Below are positions 48,585 through 59,228 of a stretch of DNA of 64,000 bases, one piece after another (the first letter of the stretch is position 1; each line of letters begins with the position of its first letter). The stretch spans positions 62,001-126,000 of the forward strand of contig MU400554.1 of NCBI GenBank assembly GCA_022578965.1. The letters run 5' to 3'. Below the pieces are notes generated by a model. It had not been told where the DNA came from. It ran no database searches and saw only the letters and a program-made list of their open reading frames with translations. The position numbers and the translations under genes were made by a program. Source of the DNA: Xylaria sp. FL1777. Taxonomy: Eukaryota; Ascomycota; Sordariomycetes; Xylariales; Xylariaceae.

Positions 48585-51086
48585 ATGGCTTCGAACGCTT
48601 ACTTCTCGAGTGATCGGTACAGGCGGCATCCCGATCAGGCTCTGAATCACAAAGTATCGAATCTGTCAGAGAGCTCGGACTCGCCAGGCCCCCTCCGCGG
48701 CCGTGAATCCCTCGTGTCTCTTCAGTCCTTTTACGAGTCGCCGTCGAGTTATTCCACGTCCGAGCAACAAGAGTATGGGAGAGGACAGTGGTCGGTTCCC
48801 TTCGTAGGGAATAGCGGTGGGCGATACCAACCCGTTTCCCCGACTCCATCGAGCTTTAGCCGCTTCAGAAGTTTTCGTGGAAGAGTGCAGGATACAATAC
48901 ATGAGGATGAGAGCGTTGATATGTCGCTGCTTAGTGCAGCGGCTCCTCCTGCTCATTCCGGCTCGTATGACGCGGTCCCGAAAAACGAGCCTCTTGAGCC
49001 CGCTTTCGATATGACCTCCTTCTCGGGTCCTCTGGGAGTTCAAGACCAGGAATTCCTGAAGTCCTTGCAACAGCAGGAAGCGAGTGGAAGGTTGACTGGT
49101 GGCCTGGGACAAGGGGAAGTGCCAAATACAACAATTAGGAGAGAGCATCTAGTTTCCGCTGCCCCTCCTCTCGCACGTAGCTTCACACGGTCGCTGTCAA
49201 TGAGAAGGATGCCTACTTTGAACGCGAGGCCGAATTGGAAAAGCCTCGGACAAGAGGAGGCGAATAAAAGAGGAGAAGTGATTGAGGTCATTGTGGAAGA
49301 TCGTGCAGACGTCGACCTCAGTTCCATGATTGGTCCTAACACCGTTAAGCTAGACCAAGACATTCCTCCGCCACCGCCTCCCAAGAAGGAGGTATTCTAT
49401 CCTCGGCCCAATTGGAAGCCCTTTGCCATGAGGTGGCCGTATCTGCTATTTATGATTCTCCTATCAGTTGCTCTCGCCATCGTACAAGAGCTGGTGTATC
49501 AGATGTCGAGACGTCCTGGGGGGTTGCTTCACTTCACGACTGCCAAAGATCTCAATCCGGGATTGTATTTCGTGTTCAAATTCGTCCCTACCATCATCAC
49601 CGTTACATATGGCGTCTTATGGCAAAATACAGACTTTGAAGTTAAGCGTCTCGAAGCTTTCTATCAGATGTCAAAGGATGGGGGAGCGTTGGCGGCTGAG
49701 TCTATCAATGTCGATTATATCACCTTGTTCAACTTCGGACGACCGCTGCTCGCTCTACATCGGAAGCACTACGCCGTCTTCATCTCGTCTGTGGCTACTC
49801 TGCTCGCTGTATCCCTCGTTCCGACTCTCGGCGCTGCTGCCCTCGTCCTCACCCCCGACAGGGCTACGCGGCTGTCGAACCCCAACGAACTCAAGGTGAT
49901 CACAGTGAGCGCTGTTCTCTCGCGCGTGCTAACCGGTACATTCTTCGCCATCGCCATCCTGGGCTGCATCCTCTTCTATCAACTGACCACCAGACGGTCG
50001 GGGCTACTAGCCGACGTGAAGGGGATTGCGGGACTGGCGTCGATGGCAGTCGTGAGCCACATCATGACAGACTTCATAGACATGGACACGGCCAAGCCCA
50101 AGGACATACACCACAAGCTGAAGAACCGGCGCTACGAGTTGCGCAACTCATCTCTGTTCTCTAAGGACTCTATGGCGGCCAGCACCCGCGAGGGCGACAA
50201 GTACAAGGACGCCCACCTCTCCGAGAACCCCCATCCCCTGATGCTGCGGAAGGAAGGCTGCATCCCCTTCATCATCGGGATCCTGCTGTTCCTCGCCCTC
50301 ATCCCCGTCGTCCTGTTCACGCCGGCCAGCATCATCACGTACAAGGCCCCCTGGGCCATCACGGCGCTGGCCGTCTGCATCAAGCTGGGCTGGGGCAGTC
50401 TGGAGACGTCCATCCGCATGCTGGAGCCGTACTACATCCTGGCGCAGCGCCACGCGCCGCCCAAGACGCTGACGCTCGACTACACGGCGATGCCGTTCGC
50501 CGTGGTGGCGTTCCGCGCGCTCTTCAACCGGCACTGGACGGTGTTCCTCGTGAGCTGGGGCACGGTGCTGGTGGAGGGGCTGACGATCTTCGCAACGAGC
50601 CTAGCGCAGGTAGAAGGACGGGACTTCCTAGACGTGGTGGAAGGGGTGGGGGGCAACAGCAGCGACGACAACAGCGTGCTGAACAAGGAGCTGGGCAGCG
50701 GGTCGGAGACGGTGCGGTCGTTCGTCGTGACACTGGCGCTGACAGCCTTCATTCTGCTATATCTAGCCGTCGTGGCGAGCGCCGTGTTCGTCCGCCGTCG
50801 CCACCCCTTCCTGCCGCGCCAGCCCAACACCATCGCCAGCGTCCTCGCCTTCATGCACCAGTCCAAGATGCTCTACGACTTCGTCGGCACCGCCAAGCTC
50901 ACCAACGCCCAGATGCGCGACCGCCTCGAGGCCATCAACAAGACGTACGGCCTCGGCTGGTTCCATGGCCGCGACGGCCAGACGCACTGCGGCGTCGACG
51001 AGGAGGAGCTCACGGGCAACTACAAGCACGGCGTCGATTCCTCGCAGGGCAACCTGCCTTGGCTCACGGATTGGCAGACGTTTTGA
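48585..51086 (+). CDS. DUF3433 domain multi-pass membrane protein
   Basis: This is a large fungal-specific membrane protein of 833 residues in a single exon. The first 280 residues are hydrophilic, Ser/Pro-rich and probably cytosolic, with a PPPPPPKKE stretch just before the first membrane span. Hydrophobic helices follow from about 285 (WPYLLFMILLSVALAIVQEL) and recur in two blocks, one before about residue 490 and a second after about 560 (IPFIIGILLFLALIPVVLF and others), consistent with two DUF3433 repeats. The MSRRPGGLLHF segment after the first helix is typical of the family. Molecular function is unknown. The 3' half is clearly more GC-rich than the 5' half. It converges on isocitrate lyase. 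The chosen ATG has G at -3 and +4. Confidence 0.88.
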   Translation: MASNAYFSSDRYRRHPDQALNHKVSNLSESSDSPGPLRGRESLVSLQSFYESPSSYSTSEQQEYGRGQWSVPFVGNSGGRYQPVSPTPSSFSRFRSFRGRVQDTIHEDESVDMSLLSAAAPPAHSGSYDAVPKNEPLEPAFDMTSFSGPLGVQDQEFLKSLQQQEASGRLTGGLGQGEVPNTTIRREHLVSAAPPLARSFTRSLSMRRMPTLNARPNWKSLGQEEANKRGEVIEVIVEDRADVDLSSMIGPNTVKLDQDIPPPPPPKKEVFYPRPNWKPFAMRWPYLLFMILLSVALAIVQELVYQMSRRPGGLLHFTTAKDLNPGLYFVFKFVPTIITVTYGVLWQNTDFEVKRLEAFYQMSKDGGALAAESINVDYITLFNFGRPLLALHRKHYAVFISSVATLLAVSLVPTLGAAALVLTPDRATRLSNPNELKVITVSAVLSRVLTGTFFAIAILGCILFYQLTTRRSGLLADVKGIAGLASMAVVSHIMTDFIDMDTAKPKDIHHKLKNRRYELRNSSLFSKDSMAASTREGDKYKDAHLSENPHPLMLRKEGCIPFIIGILLFLALIPVVLFTPASIITYKAPWAITALAVCIKLGWGSLETSIRMLEPYYILAQRHAPPKTLTLDYTAMPFAVVAFRALFNRHWTVFLVSWGTVLVEGLTIFATSLAQVEGRDFLDVVEGVGGNSSDDNSVLNKELGSGSETVRSFVVTLALTAFILLYLAVVASAVFVRRRHPFLPRQPNTIASVLAFMHQSKMLYDFVGTAKLTNAQMRDRLEAINKTYGLGWFHGRDGQTHCGVDEEELTGNYKHGVDSSQGNLPWLTDWQTF

Positions 51087-51793
51087 GATCGATGGCGACG
51101 AGTACTACGTAGCATTGATCGGGATAAGATCGGTGGGAGAAGGATTTTGGTTGGGTCGCATTTACTAGTGGGCTGTGGTGTCTCAAGCATCTTTTGGGTT
51201 ACTACGGCATGCATGGCGTTTCGATGAGTCGCATTTGGAGTTACGCGGGGGAATGGGCAATTCCCTTGGATTCTGTACGTGCGGTATTTAATAGTATACG
51301 TGCGGACGAACGGGAACTTGAAATTGCGCATTGCTGTGCATGTCCAGATAGTGATGGGCCCAGACAGTCCCTCGTATTGGGTAACACTTAGTAGGAGAGG
51401 GACTTCAACTCGTATAACAGACCTTGAAGATATCTGATTGATCTAGTTCAGTGTAGGTGCTAGAAAGAGAAAGGGTAACGAGATATGAACATTAGGTGGG
51501 CGTCGGAATCTAGTCATCACTAGGCACTGGTCTAGTGGTAGACCGAGGGTTAAATGAAGAATTGTTTAAATATAAGTTTTCTAGCATGACTAATATGTAG
51601 TCATTAATGCACTGTGATACAAGTGCTGCCTTATCCAACATTGTCGCCTCATCACCACACAATACGAGGTGTGTAAGGCATCCATATAGAAACTACCTGC
51701 TGTTTTTCCGGTTGCCCCTCGACTATTTATCGCTTAATCCAGACTGATCTCACACCCTCCCTCTCAAGCTTTAGAAACGGACCTATGAATAGA
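51087..51793. other. Convergent 3' intergenic region
   Basis: The 707 bp between the DUF3433 and isocitrate lyase stop codons hold no recognisable gene; presumably both 3' untranslated regions lie here. Confidence 0.6.
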
Positions 51794-53660
51794 TCAATGG
51801 AATTGGTCCTCTGTGACGCCCTTGCCCATGGCAGCAGTGGAGCTGATGCCGCCAGTGACCATCTTCTGGAGCTCGTCAACATAGGTGGCACCGCTCCACT
51901 TCTGGTGCTTGACGACATCAACGCCGGCTTCCATCTCGGGCTCTTGTACGAGTTCGCCATACGCGCGCATGCCATTCTGTGCGTACGCCGCGGCGAAGCG
52001 GTCGGCTGCCAAGGCAGTTGTGTGGAGACCCGCCAGCGTGATGAATTGCCAGCAGTATCCCAGGCTGGCTAGCCGTCGAATGTAAGTCTCTTGCTCTGCA
52101 CGGGGCATTGCTGTCTTCCAGTTGAACGAAGGTGAAAGGTTGTAAGCTAGTCTATATCAGAGGGTAATTAGTATTCTACTTGTATAATTCGGGGAGAGCA
52201 ATTCAAAGCCACGAGAAAGACGCTAAATTAATAAAACAGAGCGTTCATAGGATATAATGCTTACTTTTGCTCTGGCCAGACAGCATGGACTCCTTCTGCA
52301 AACTCCTTCGCTTGCTGGTAATCGGGGAGTTTACTCTCCATCCAGATGGCATCACAGTACGGTGCGTACGCGATAGCACGGTTGATCGCGCAGTCACAGC
52401 CTCCCTTTAATCTGTAGTAGCCCTCACGGACGCGTGGAGCGTCCCAGTTGAAATAGACGTCTGCGCCGAGGATACCGTGGGCGATAGCGCGAGCCTCGGA
52501 ATTACTCTTGCCCTTCGCCTGCGCAAGGTACTGCTTTAGCAAAGCCTTCTTGTCACCGGTTACAGACCGAGAAGCGGCGATGGCATCGGCGACGGCCTCG
52601 TCGAAACGCTTGAGGTTTGCCTCTTTCAACCATGCGTCTTCGATAGCTTGAAGTTGCTCGCCAGTCTTACCAGCCTGCTCTGCGGCGATCATGAGATCAT
52701 TTAGCGGCTGTAGGTTAGGGTTTGTGGACCCGATAATGAAGGCGTGATCTCGCGGGTCAATTGTCGTTGTAATGAGAGTTGCCGCCTCAGCGTCAGTACG
52801 AGCAATGGCTAGCAGATCTGTACCCATAATATCGGCCTGCGCACGGATCGCGACGAGTCGGTTGATGTGCTCGCTGATAGGTACGAGAACCTTACCAGCC
52901 ATGTGCCCGCACTTCTTCGTACCCGGGGCTTGATCCTCTATGTGGATACCGGCTGCGCCGTGCTCGATGAAGAGCTTCGTGAGCTTCATTACAGCTGTGA
53001 GACCGCCATGGCCCGTATCGGCGTCGGCAATGATTGGGCGGAGATAATCGATGTTAGCGAGCTTTGAACGCAGGGATTTAGGTGTGCTAAGGCGCTCTTG
53101 TCGTTGCTTGCGGTCGTGGAATAGTTGTGCCATGAAAAGATGCTTTACTTTGTTCGGAACGGTGGTCTTGCCATTGGTTAGCCTTGCTTGAAATGAGCAT
53201 GTTGATCCCTTAGCTTACATAGGGGTAGTCTGCTAGATCAGGACCAGGCTCATCTGATGACGAGGCAGTAGACGATGACTGCCAGCCTGAGACGTAGACG
53301 GTATCCAGATATTTGGCCATTTGTGTGACGGCCGTCGGTTCTAAGCAGCCGTAAGTGTAGCTGGCATCGTGGCTCTACATCATCATCAGGACACTAGACA
53401 TTGAAACTGGTTAGATTAGAGATATCTACCTTGAATCTGTTCTCCAGGATATTCCATAACTTCTTCGACTGCGCATTGCTCGGGTACTGGATTTGGAGGT
53501 GGCCTCGTTTCGAGACGATCTGTTCGGCTGTGAATGGCCGCTTGGTGTACCTCCATCTCGGGTCACTCCACCACCTCTTCACGGCCTCGACCTCTTGGGC
53601 AAAAAGCTCGTCTTCCACATTCGGGTCGACGGCCGTGTTAATCATATTATTCGACGCCAT
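51794..53660 (-). CDS. icl1: Isocitrate lyase (glyoxylate cycle)
   Basis: This enzyme cleaves isocitrate to glyoxylate and succinate, the entry to the glyoxylate shunt needed for growth on acetate and fatty acids. Proposed minus-strand exons are 53660-53430, 53374-53219, 53166-52265 and 52151-51794 (548 residues, normal for fungi). All junctions restore conserved sequence, including [19 protein letters not shown] and [11 protein letters not shown]. Active-site motifs are intact: ADADTGHGG (about 176-184) and KKCGHM (213-218), the isocitrate lyase signature with the catalytic cysteine. [14 protein letters not shown] near the N-terminus is typical of the family. The C-terminus is EDQFH, so there is no SKL-type peroxisomal signal; many fungal homologues also lack one. 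A methylisocitrate lyase is less likely given the close match to AcuD/Icl1 sequences. No link to the pigment cluster is implied. Confidence 0.95.
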
Positions 53661-54021
53661 GGTGAGCGGTTGGGTATGTACGATATAGCTGCGAAGCTAA
53701 TAAGATATGATGTAGTTCCACTCTAGCAATAATGCGCCTTCCTGCCAGGAAACAAGAGTGTGTGAGTCTAAGGCGATGGAATGTGGTGGGTATCACGTAG
53801 GAAAGGAGGCTGGAATGGAAAAGAAAGACTCAAAGAACAATGGCGAACTGCAGGCGTCAAATGATTATGGCCCCGCGTCTTATGGAATCCAAGAAATAGA
53901 ACAGTTTTACAATCTAGGTCCCAGGCTCTCTCCCTACTATATGTATCAAGTGCCCTACATCGTTCCCCATGAAATGTGATCCGACTAGTCACACAAGAAG
54001 TCATAGCTCGGCGTAGATCGG

Positions 54022-54228
54022 CTAAGCGGCTGCGTCAGAGCTACCACGGGCCGGCGGTACAAGCTGCTGCTCGTGAAGGAGGTAGGCGACCATAGTATCT
54101 TCTACGTCTCCTCCACCCTTATCATAGGTCGAAGGCTGCATGTGGCCGGCGCCGCAATCAGAGTATGGGCCTCGGAAAAGCACGCGACGCAGCTTCTGAC
54201 TTGACGTCCAGACTGCGTCACTCTCCAT
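54022..54228 (-). CDS. Doubtful small ORF or gene remnant, 68 residues
   Basis: This minus-strand frame from an ATG at 54228 has a varied, protein-like composition (for example SQKLRRVLFRGPYSDCGAG and DVEDTMVAYLLHEQQLVPP) and GC-rich third positions, unlike the surrounding non-coding sequence. The frame is open for a few codons upstream, back to a possible 3' splice site (GCCAG, about 15 nt before the first in-frame codon), so it could be the last exon of a longer gene. I do not recognise the family and found no convincing upstream exon. It may be a remnant or chance. Confidence 0.25.
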   Translation of the reverse strand: MESDAVWTSSQKLRRVLFRGPYSDCGAGHMQPSTYDKGGGDVEDTMVAYLLHEQQLVPPARGSSDAAA

Positions 54229-54904
54229 TCGGCTCAAAGGGAGTTCCTGGCAGGCCTAGGCGCGGTGGACGCGGTGGGTTCAGATGCAGTTCTTGGGTCG
54301 AGAGAAAGCCGTGATTCGCCAGTCTGCCGAACTAGAAAGGAAAGGCGTGGAAGAAGTATCTCGACACTCTGACAAGGCTATGCCAAGGGAGGATTAACTA
54401 TGGAGGCTTCCCCGCGAGTGCCCCCCAAGCTGAAGCAGGGCCTAACCCAGACCAAGACTAGTACCGAGCCGGGTCCCAGGAAGCTTGCCGCATCTTGGGC
54501 AACGATGACGATGACGCAAGTGAATGCTACGCCCATGTTGGCATAGGACCAGCGCACACCTATTCGCATTATTTAGTATACGCATAGAGCAATGCGGAAG
54601 ATCAATCAAATAGAAAATTGTGTAGGTGCAGAGCAATTGAGACTCTGGCACTCTCCATCCACGCATTCTTTTCCTTAATTTTCGCGTGTTCATTTTTATT
54701 CCCTAGAATTAATCGTCAATGACAATAATAGTAGGTACCTACTCAGCTATCTATGCATCCACTCTGCTTCGTTTGTTGTTGGCATGTGAAATTTGGAGGG
54801 AGCCACCTATTCTCAATGTTTGAAACCACTACTTCCCCGGACAGAACCTGCACATACTCCGTACATGTACATGTAACCTGGACACAACCCGGACACTTCC
54901 GACC

Positions 54905-54912
54905 TATAAAAG
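54905..54912 (+). promoter_or_regulatory. Orphan TATA box
   Basis: TATAAAAG is a consensus match, followed by a pyrimidine-rich stretch and an ATG at 54960 that opens only a four-codon frame. The next supported plus-strand gene starts 0.9 kb away. It could drive a long-leader transcript, a lost gene, or be chance. Confidence 0.25.
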
Positions 54913-55818
54913 GCCCCTGCCAGGCTTTCCTTCCCACACCTTGAGCCGCTCTCTCGACCATGAGCCTCGGCTGAACGGCCCCGTCAATGTCGCTTATCGC
55001 TTATCGGAGGTTCCAACTCGAGTTTGGATTTCACATGCTAGTTGAGCCGAAACGAGTCATTGACCGTGGTCGGAAGGTAATGAGTCAGGCGATGCATTTC
55101 TGAATGCACTTGGATTATTGCTTGCTCCTGCAAAATTCACATCTCCGCGCATATATCCATTAAATTATAGTCGCCCGCCTCGTTGTCTTTGCGGTCGCTC
55201 GATAGCCATGAACGAACGGCTCAGGTATTAGACATGTCATATCGCTAACCGTAAGCCGTATGTGGCCAGCGGCTGGAGGGCCATTTGTCCGGGTCTGATA
55301 CGTTGCGACGGTGTGGCGATTGTATGGACCAGCAATCCAGCTTCTTTTTTGTTCGCGGAATATCACCCTAAATATGACAGCACAACTCCAATCCCCAACA
55401 AGTATGTCGTGCATAATGAGATTAAGGCAATCCGTGCATTCCACATGGCAGACTATACCTACACTATATCCGAATTCATTGCTACCTACCACCCAAGAAG
55501 GCTGTCGAGGATTACGCGTAATGCCACCCATACGCAGTACATGTAAGAGCGGTAACTTTTGAGAACCAGTGCAAAGGCCAAACATATCTCATTTGAGATC
55601 TCTAGTTTTTTGGTCACTGCCAGAAGGTAGTGATCAATGGGCATGTACCTGCATGTCTAAGTGATGGCCAGCAAACCAACAACAACATACGTTGCTAACA
55701 CGTAGCTCCCGCATTCAGGCTGCAATGACGCCTAACGCGACACACTTATACTTGTCGCGCCCATTTCCTCTCGAGTTTGCAAACATCCTACTTCGAACAA
55801 ATCTCTCGCCGGTGGGAA

Positions 55819-57082
55819 ATGATGGCAGTACATGAAGTAGTATTAGATCCAGACGGCGATATCCTTGTTATCGTGCCTGGGAAGCTCCCCGAGGGACATG
55901 TGGAAGCTACAGATTCTGGCCCTGATGGAATTAATATTGATGAAACCGAGCCTCCAGCAGAACCGGTCATTGAGAGCGAAGAACCCGAGCCCAGTGCATC
56001 CGTGCCGCAGGAAGAAGAGCAATGGCGATTCAAAGCCTCTTCCAAGCATCTAGCGTTAGCTTCCACATACGCCAAGAAGATGATGGCAGGGCCTTGGCGT
56101 GAGGCCAACGAGACACACGACGATGGACTGCTTCACTGGAATTTCGATGGGTTTGATGTGAACGCAATTTCCATCATCCTAAGTGTCATTCACGGTCTGA
56201 ACCGCCGCGTGCCGCGGATTGTCAGTCTTGCCATGCTAGCTGAAATCGCCCGCGTAGTGGACTATCTCGAATGTCATGAGGTAATGGAGCTCTACGCAAG
56301 TATTTGGGTAGACCACATCAGAGACCCAGTCCCGAGCCCGTCCCGAGAGGACTGGGATGGCTGGATCTCCGTCGCGGGGGTATTTCAAAACACCAAGATC
56401 TTCAAAAAGTGGACGCGCATAGCAATTATGCAGAAGCTGAACTCCCCTCCTTCCTTGGAGTTACCGATACTATCCCGGGTTTACGGTAAGGGCTCACACC
56501 TAATAATCTGAGTACTGACAGGTCTTCTGACCTTTGACTGCAGATGTAATGGACCAGCAACGACAGCTACACCTCGACAAGATTGTCTCTTGTATTTATG
56601 GTCATGTGAATCGCCTGAGCGAGCAAAAAACATGTTCTGTTGAATGCGATGCCATACTTCTAGGAACATTGATCCGGCAGCTGCGCGCCAACTCCCTTCC
56701 CAGCATCTGCCCAGCACAGCCATACGAGGGATTAAGTTTTGATAGTGTGGTCAAGGCTATCAGGGGCCTAGCGGTCCCAGAGTGGTATTCCAAAGTGGAT
56801 ATAGCCGAGGAATCCGTTCAAAACGCTTTCGAATTCTGGGGTGCTCCTAAGAAAATGAGCAGGTTACAACAAAAGAGGGCAAAAACGAAGGCAAAAAGGA
56901 CATCACAAACGACTGACCCGTGGGGTCAGGTGATAATGGAAGAGGTCGAAGGGGTCGAAGAACTGGCAGTAGCTGAGCACAGTTGCGGATTCAATGAACT
57001 GCTCGCCACGGTAACTAGCTTAGAATCCGAGATTCAAGGCCTTGACCTTGAAAATGATTTGGGTGTCAAGCGTGCAGAGTAA
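55819..57082 (+). CDS. BTB/POZ-like domain protein, upstream tandem paralogue
   Basis: This fungal protein of the BTB/POZ-like class has 401 residues; exons are 55819-56485 and 56544-57082. It opens with VLDPDGDILVIV, then a Glu/Pro-rich acidic spacer, then the BTB core (FKASSKHLALASTYAKKMM, IHGLNRRVPR, LAEIARVVDYLECHEVMELY). The second half contains a Lys/Arg-rich stretch (KKMSRLQQKRAKTKAKR, about 335-352) and a Glu-rich C-terminus. BTB domains mediate protein-protein contacts, but no partner domain (kelch, zinc finger) is visible, so a ubiquitin-adaptor role is only a guess. The first intron lies at exactly the same codon and phase (after G of Asp) as in the neighbour at 57799. Two adjacent ATGs (55819 and 55822) could both serve as start. 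Confidence 0.8.
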
Positions 57083-57238
57083 TGAAGACAGCGTCCTACC
57101 AAGTTGGGGATTGACAGAAGGATACTTAGTAGTACTGAGGAGGCTATTTGTTCAGACAGGTAGTAAGTCAGGGTACCTACCTACCTAGTGAAATTCTTTT
57201 ATCACAGTGAACAATATTCCTACATAATGCACCTGAAA

Positions 57239-57286
57239 GGTACCTACCCAGGTACATGAGTACATGAGTACCTAGATACTTACCTT
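57239..57286. repeat. Dense TAGGTACCTA / GTACATGA repeat patch
   Basis: Overlapping GGTACCTACC and the tandem GTACATGAGTACATGAGTACC pattern occur in the spacer between the two BTB-like genes. The theme matches the palindromes at 2678-2697 and 57633-57644. Confidence 0.7.
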
Positions 57287-57722
57287 ACTTGCTGTGGGGA
57301 AAGCACGGATAACAAATGCCTACATGTTATGCCAAACATCTCCATCTATCTCACAGCACTAATACTTCACTCACCTTGCTACAACTTAAAAATAGCTTCA
57401 TTGCTGCTTGTAATTTAATTTATTTAACAAATATCCTCTACTAGGTTCCGATAATGCTTGTATCCCACTGTGTGTAAGATGGCGAAACAAACACCTTTCT
57501 TTTTAATTAAATGCACATCGCCGCTTAGAAAAACGCCATAACTCACAGGGATTTACCTACTCTTTGAAGCAAGGGCTTGCTTCCAGCCTCTGATCGGCCT
57601 ACCTACCACTTACGCATCACTCCCTTAACTACTTAGGTACCTAGACAAGAGAACCGTTTGGCACGGAAATGCTAACAAACAACTCGAGTGCTAGGCTACA
57701 TGCAACTCGTTGGTTGCTTTCA

Positions 57723-57730
57723 TATATAAG
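57723..57730 (+). promoter_or_regulatory. TATA box of the downstream BTB-like gene
   Basis: TATATAAG lies 69 nt before the ATG at 57799, a typical core-promoter distance. Confidence 0.45.
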
Positions 57731-57798
57731 TACACATGGATAACACTCTCAATGCACATACAGGCACCTCGATTTCAAACTTCTAACTACATGCAAAT

Positions 57799-58944
57799 AT
57801 GGAGGCATCGGACAAATCTTTGGATCCAGATGGTGATCTTCTAGTCATCCTACTCGATCCCATTCAGTACCAATCTTCTCCAGTAGCCAAGCTCGACGAC
57901 GATGAAGAAGCAATACTCCCACCGCCATGTTCCAATATTCAGGAATTATGCACCTCTTTCAAAGCCTCGTCCCAGCACCTTGCCCTGGCCTCCGTGTATT
58001 TCAGGAAGATGCTGAGTGGATCATGGCACGAGGCCACTAAGATCTACGAGGACGGACTGCGGCGCTGGACAGTCAGAGGTTTCAGCCAGGACGCACTGAC
58101 AATCGTGCTAGATGTCATCCATGGCAAGAACCTTCGGGTCCCACAGAATCTTGAGCTTAACATGCTGTTCGAGGTCGCGCGTATTGTAGACTACCTTCAG
58201 TGCTATGAGGCCGTGGCGCTTCACGCTAATCTTTGGATTCGTCATCTTGAAGCGAAAATCGAAAAGTCGTACAATGGTGCGTTGCTTCACTGGATCTGCA
58301 TAGCAAGCACATTCCGTGAGGATAAGATCTTCGAACGCTGCACGCGTATTGCCATCACTGAAGCCCAGTTCGACATTCCCACGTTAGGGTTTCCGGTCTT
58401 AGCGCGTATTAGTGGTGAGTAGCCGGACAAACATCTAAGGGACTCTGTATCCTATACCTAAGGTGCTGACTATCGAAATTTTCCCCAGATGAGATCAATC
58501 TGCGCAGAATGAGATCCCTTGACGAGATCTTCGAATATGCATACGGCGAAATAGACAATTTAACTAAGCAAGTCAAGTGCAGTTATCATTGCGATGCCTG
58601 TACGTAATCTCTACGTATACTGTCTCCTCTCTGGCCTATGATAACTAACTTTCCACATTAAAGTGCGCTTAGGAGTGCTAACCAGGCATTTCCACGGAAA
58701 CTTCCATGGTTCTCGACCGACTCGACCTTACCTTCGACAGAGTGTCGCCTCGGTATTCAAGACGTTCCAGGCCTTATCCTACTTCAGGGAGTCTGGGAGT
58801 GATATACTTCCCCTACATTGCGATTTTGTTCCGCTGCTTGTTGCGACGAGGGCCATGAAGGAGGGGATTCAAGGCCTTAATCTTAAGAATTACTTAGGTA
58901 TCTATGAGACCCAACGATTGGAGAGCCGACAAGTCAAGGGGTAA
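57799..58944 (+). CDS. BTB/POZ-like domain protein, downstream tandem paralogue
   Basis: This is a 335-residue paralogue of the gene at 55819, in the same orientation 716 bp downstream. Exons are 57799-58414, 58489-58599 and 58664-58944. It shares LDPDGDLLVIL, the BTB core (FKASSQHLALASVYFRKML, IHGKNLRVPQ, VARIVDYLQCYEAVALH) and the C-terminal IQGLNLKNYLGI, which parallels IQGLDLENDLGV in the neighbour. It lacks the neighbour's basic stretch and acidic C-terminal block. Its first intron is at the same position and phase as the neighbour's. A second intron (58600-58663) interrupts CDA/LRLGVLTR, where the neighbour reads straight through CDAILLGTLIR. Function is unknown beyond likely protein binding. 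It converges on trehalase with 284 bp between stop codons. Confidence 0.78.
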
Positions 58945-59228
58945 AAGGATACTCGTCGGTATAGTGAAAACATGGCCGGCCAGGTTAGCAACGTACACAC
59001 ATGTATTCGTTATTGCTATACAAGCTGCACCTAGCACCAACGGGAAATATAATATAACTCCTCATTTACCACTAAGGTACAGAACCCATAGACGTTCCTC
59101 TCGTCTAGTCAATCCTATGCTAGTCGGAACTGAAGCAATTCGGAAATAATCCCGTGTACTTTCCCCAAAACTCGAGATGGCCCGCAAAAAGCCGCTCCCG
59201 GCAGACCATCAACACTGGAGGGTTGAAT

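Larger units (their letters stand above)
53661..55818. other. Intergenic region with one doubtful small ORF
   Basis: This 2.2 kb separates isocitrate lyase (-) and the first BTB-like gene (+). The only frame with a protein-like look is the small one at 54022-54228 (-), listed separately. A TATA-like box at 54905-54912 has no obvious gene behind it, and a TAGGTACCTA string lies near 54732-54741. Confidence 0.5.
57083..57798. other. Spacer between the BTB-like paralogues
   Basis: These 716 bp hold dense TAGGTACCTA-like strings (57172-57187, 57239-57286, 57633-57644), AT-rich sequence around 57.38-57.43 kb and the downstream paralogue's promoter. No gene is seen. Confidence 0.6.
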
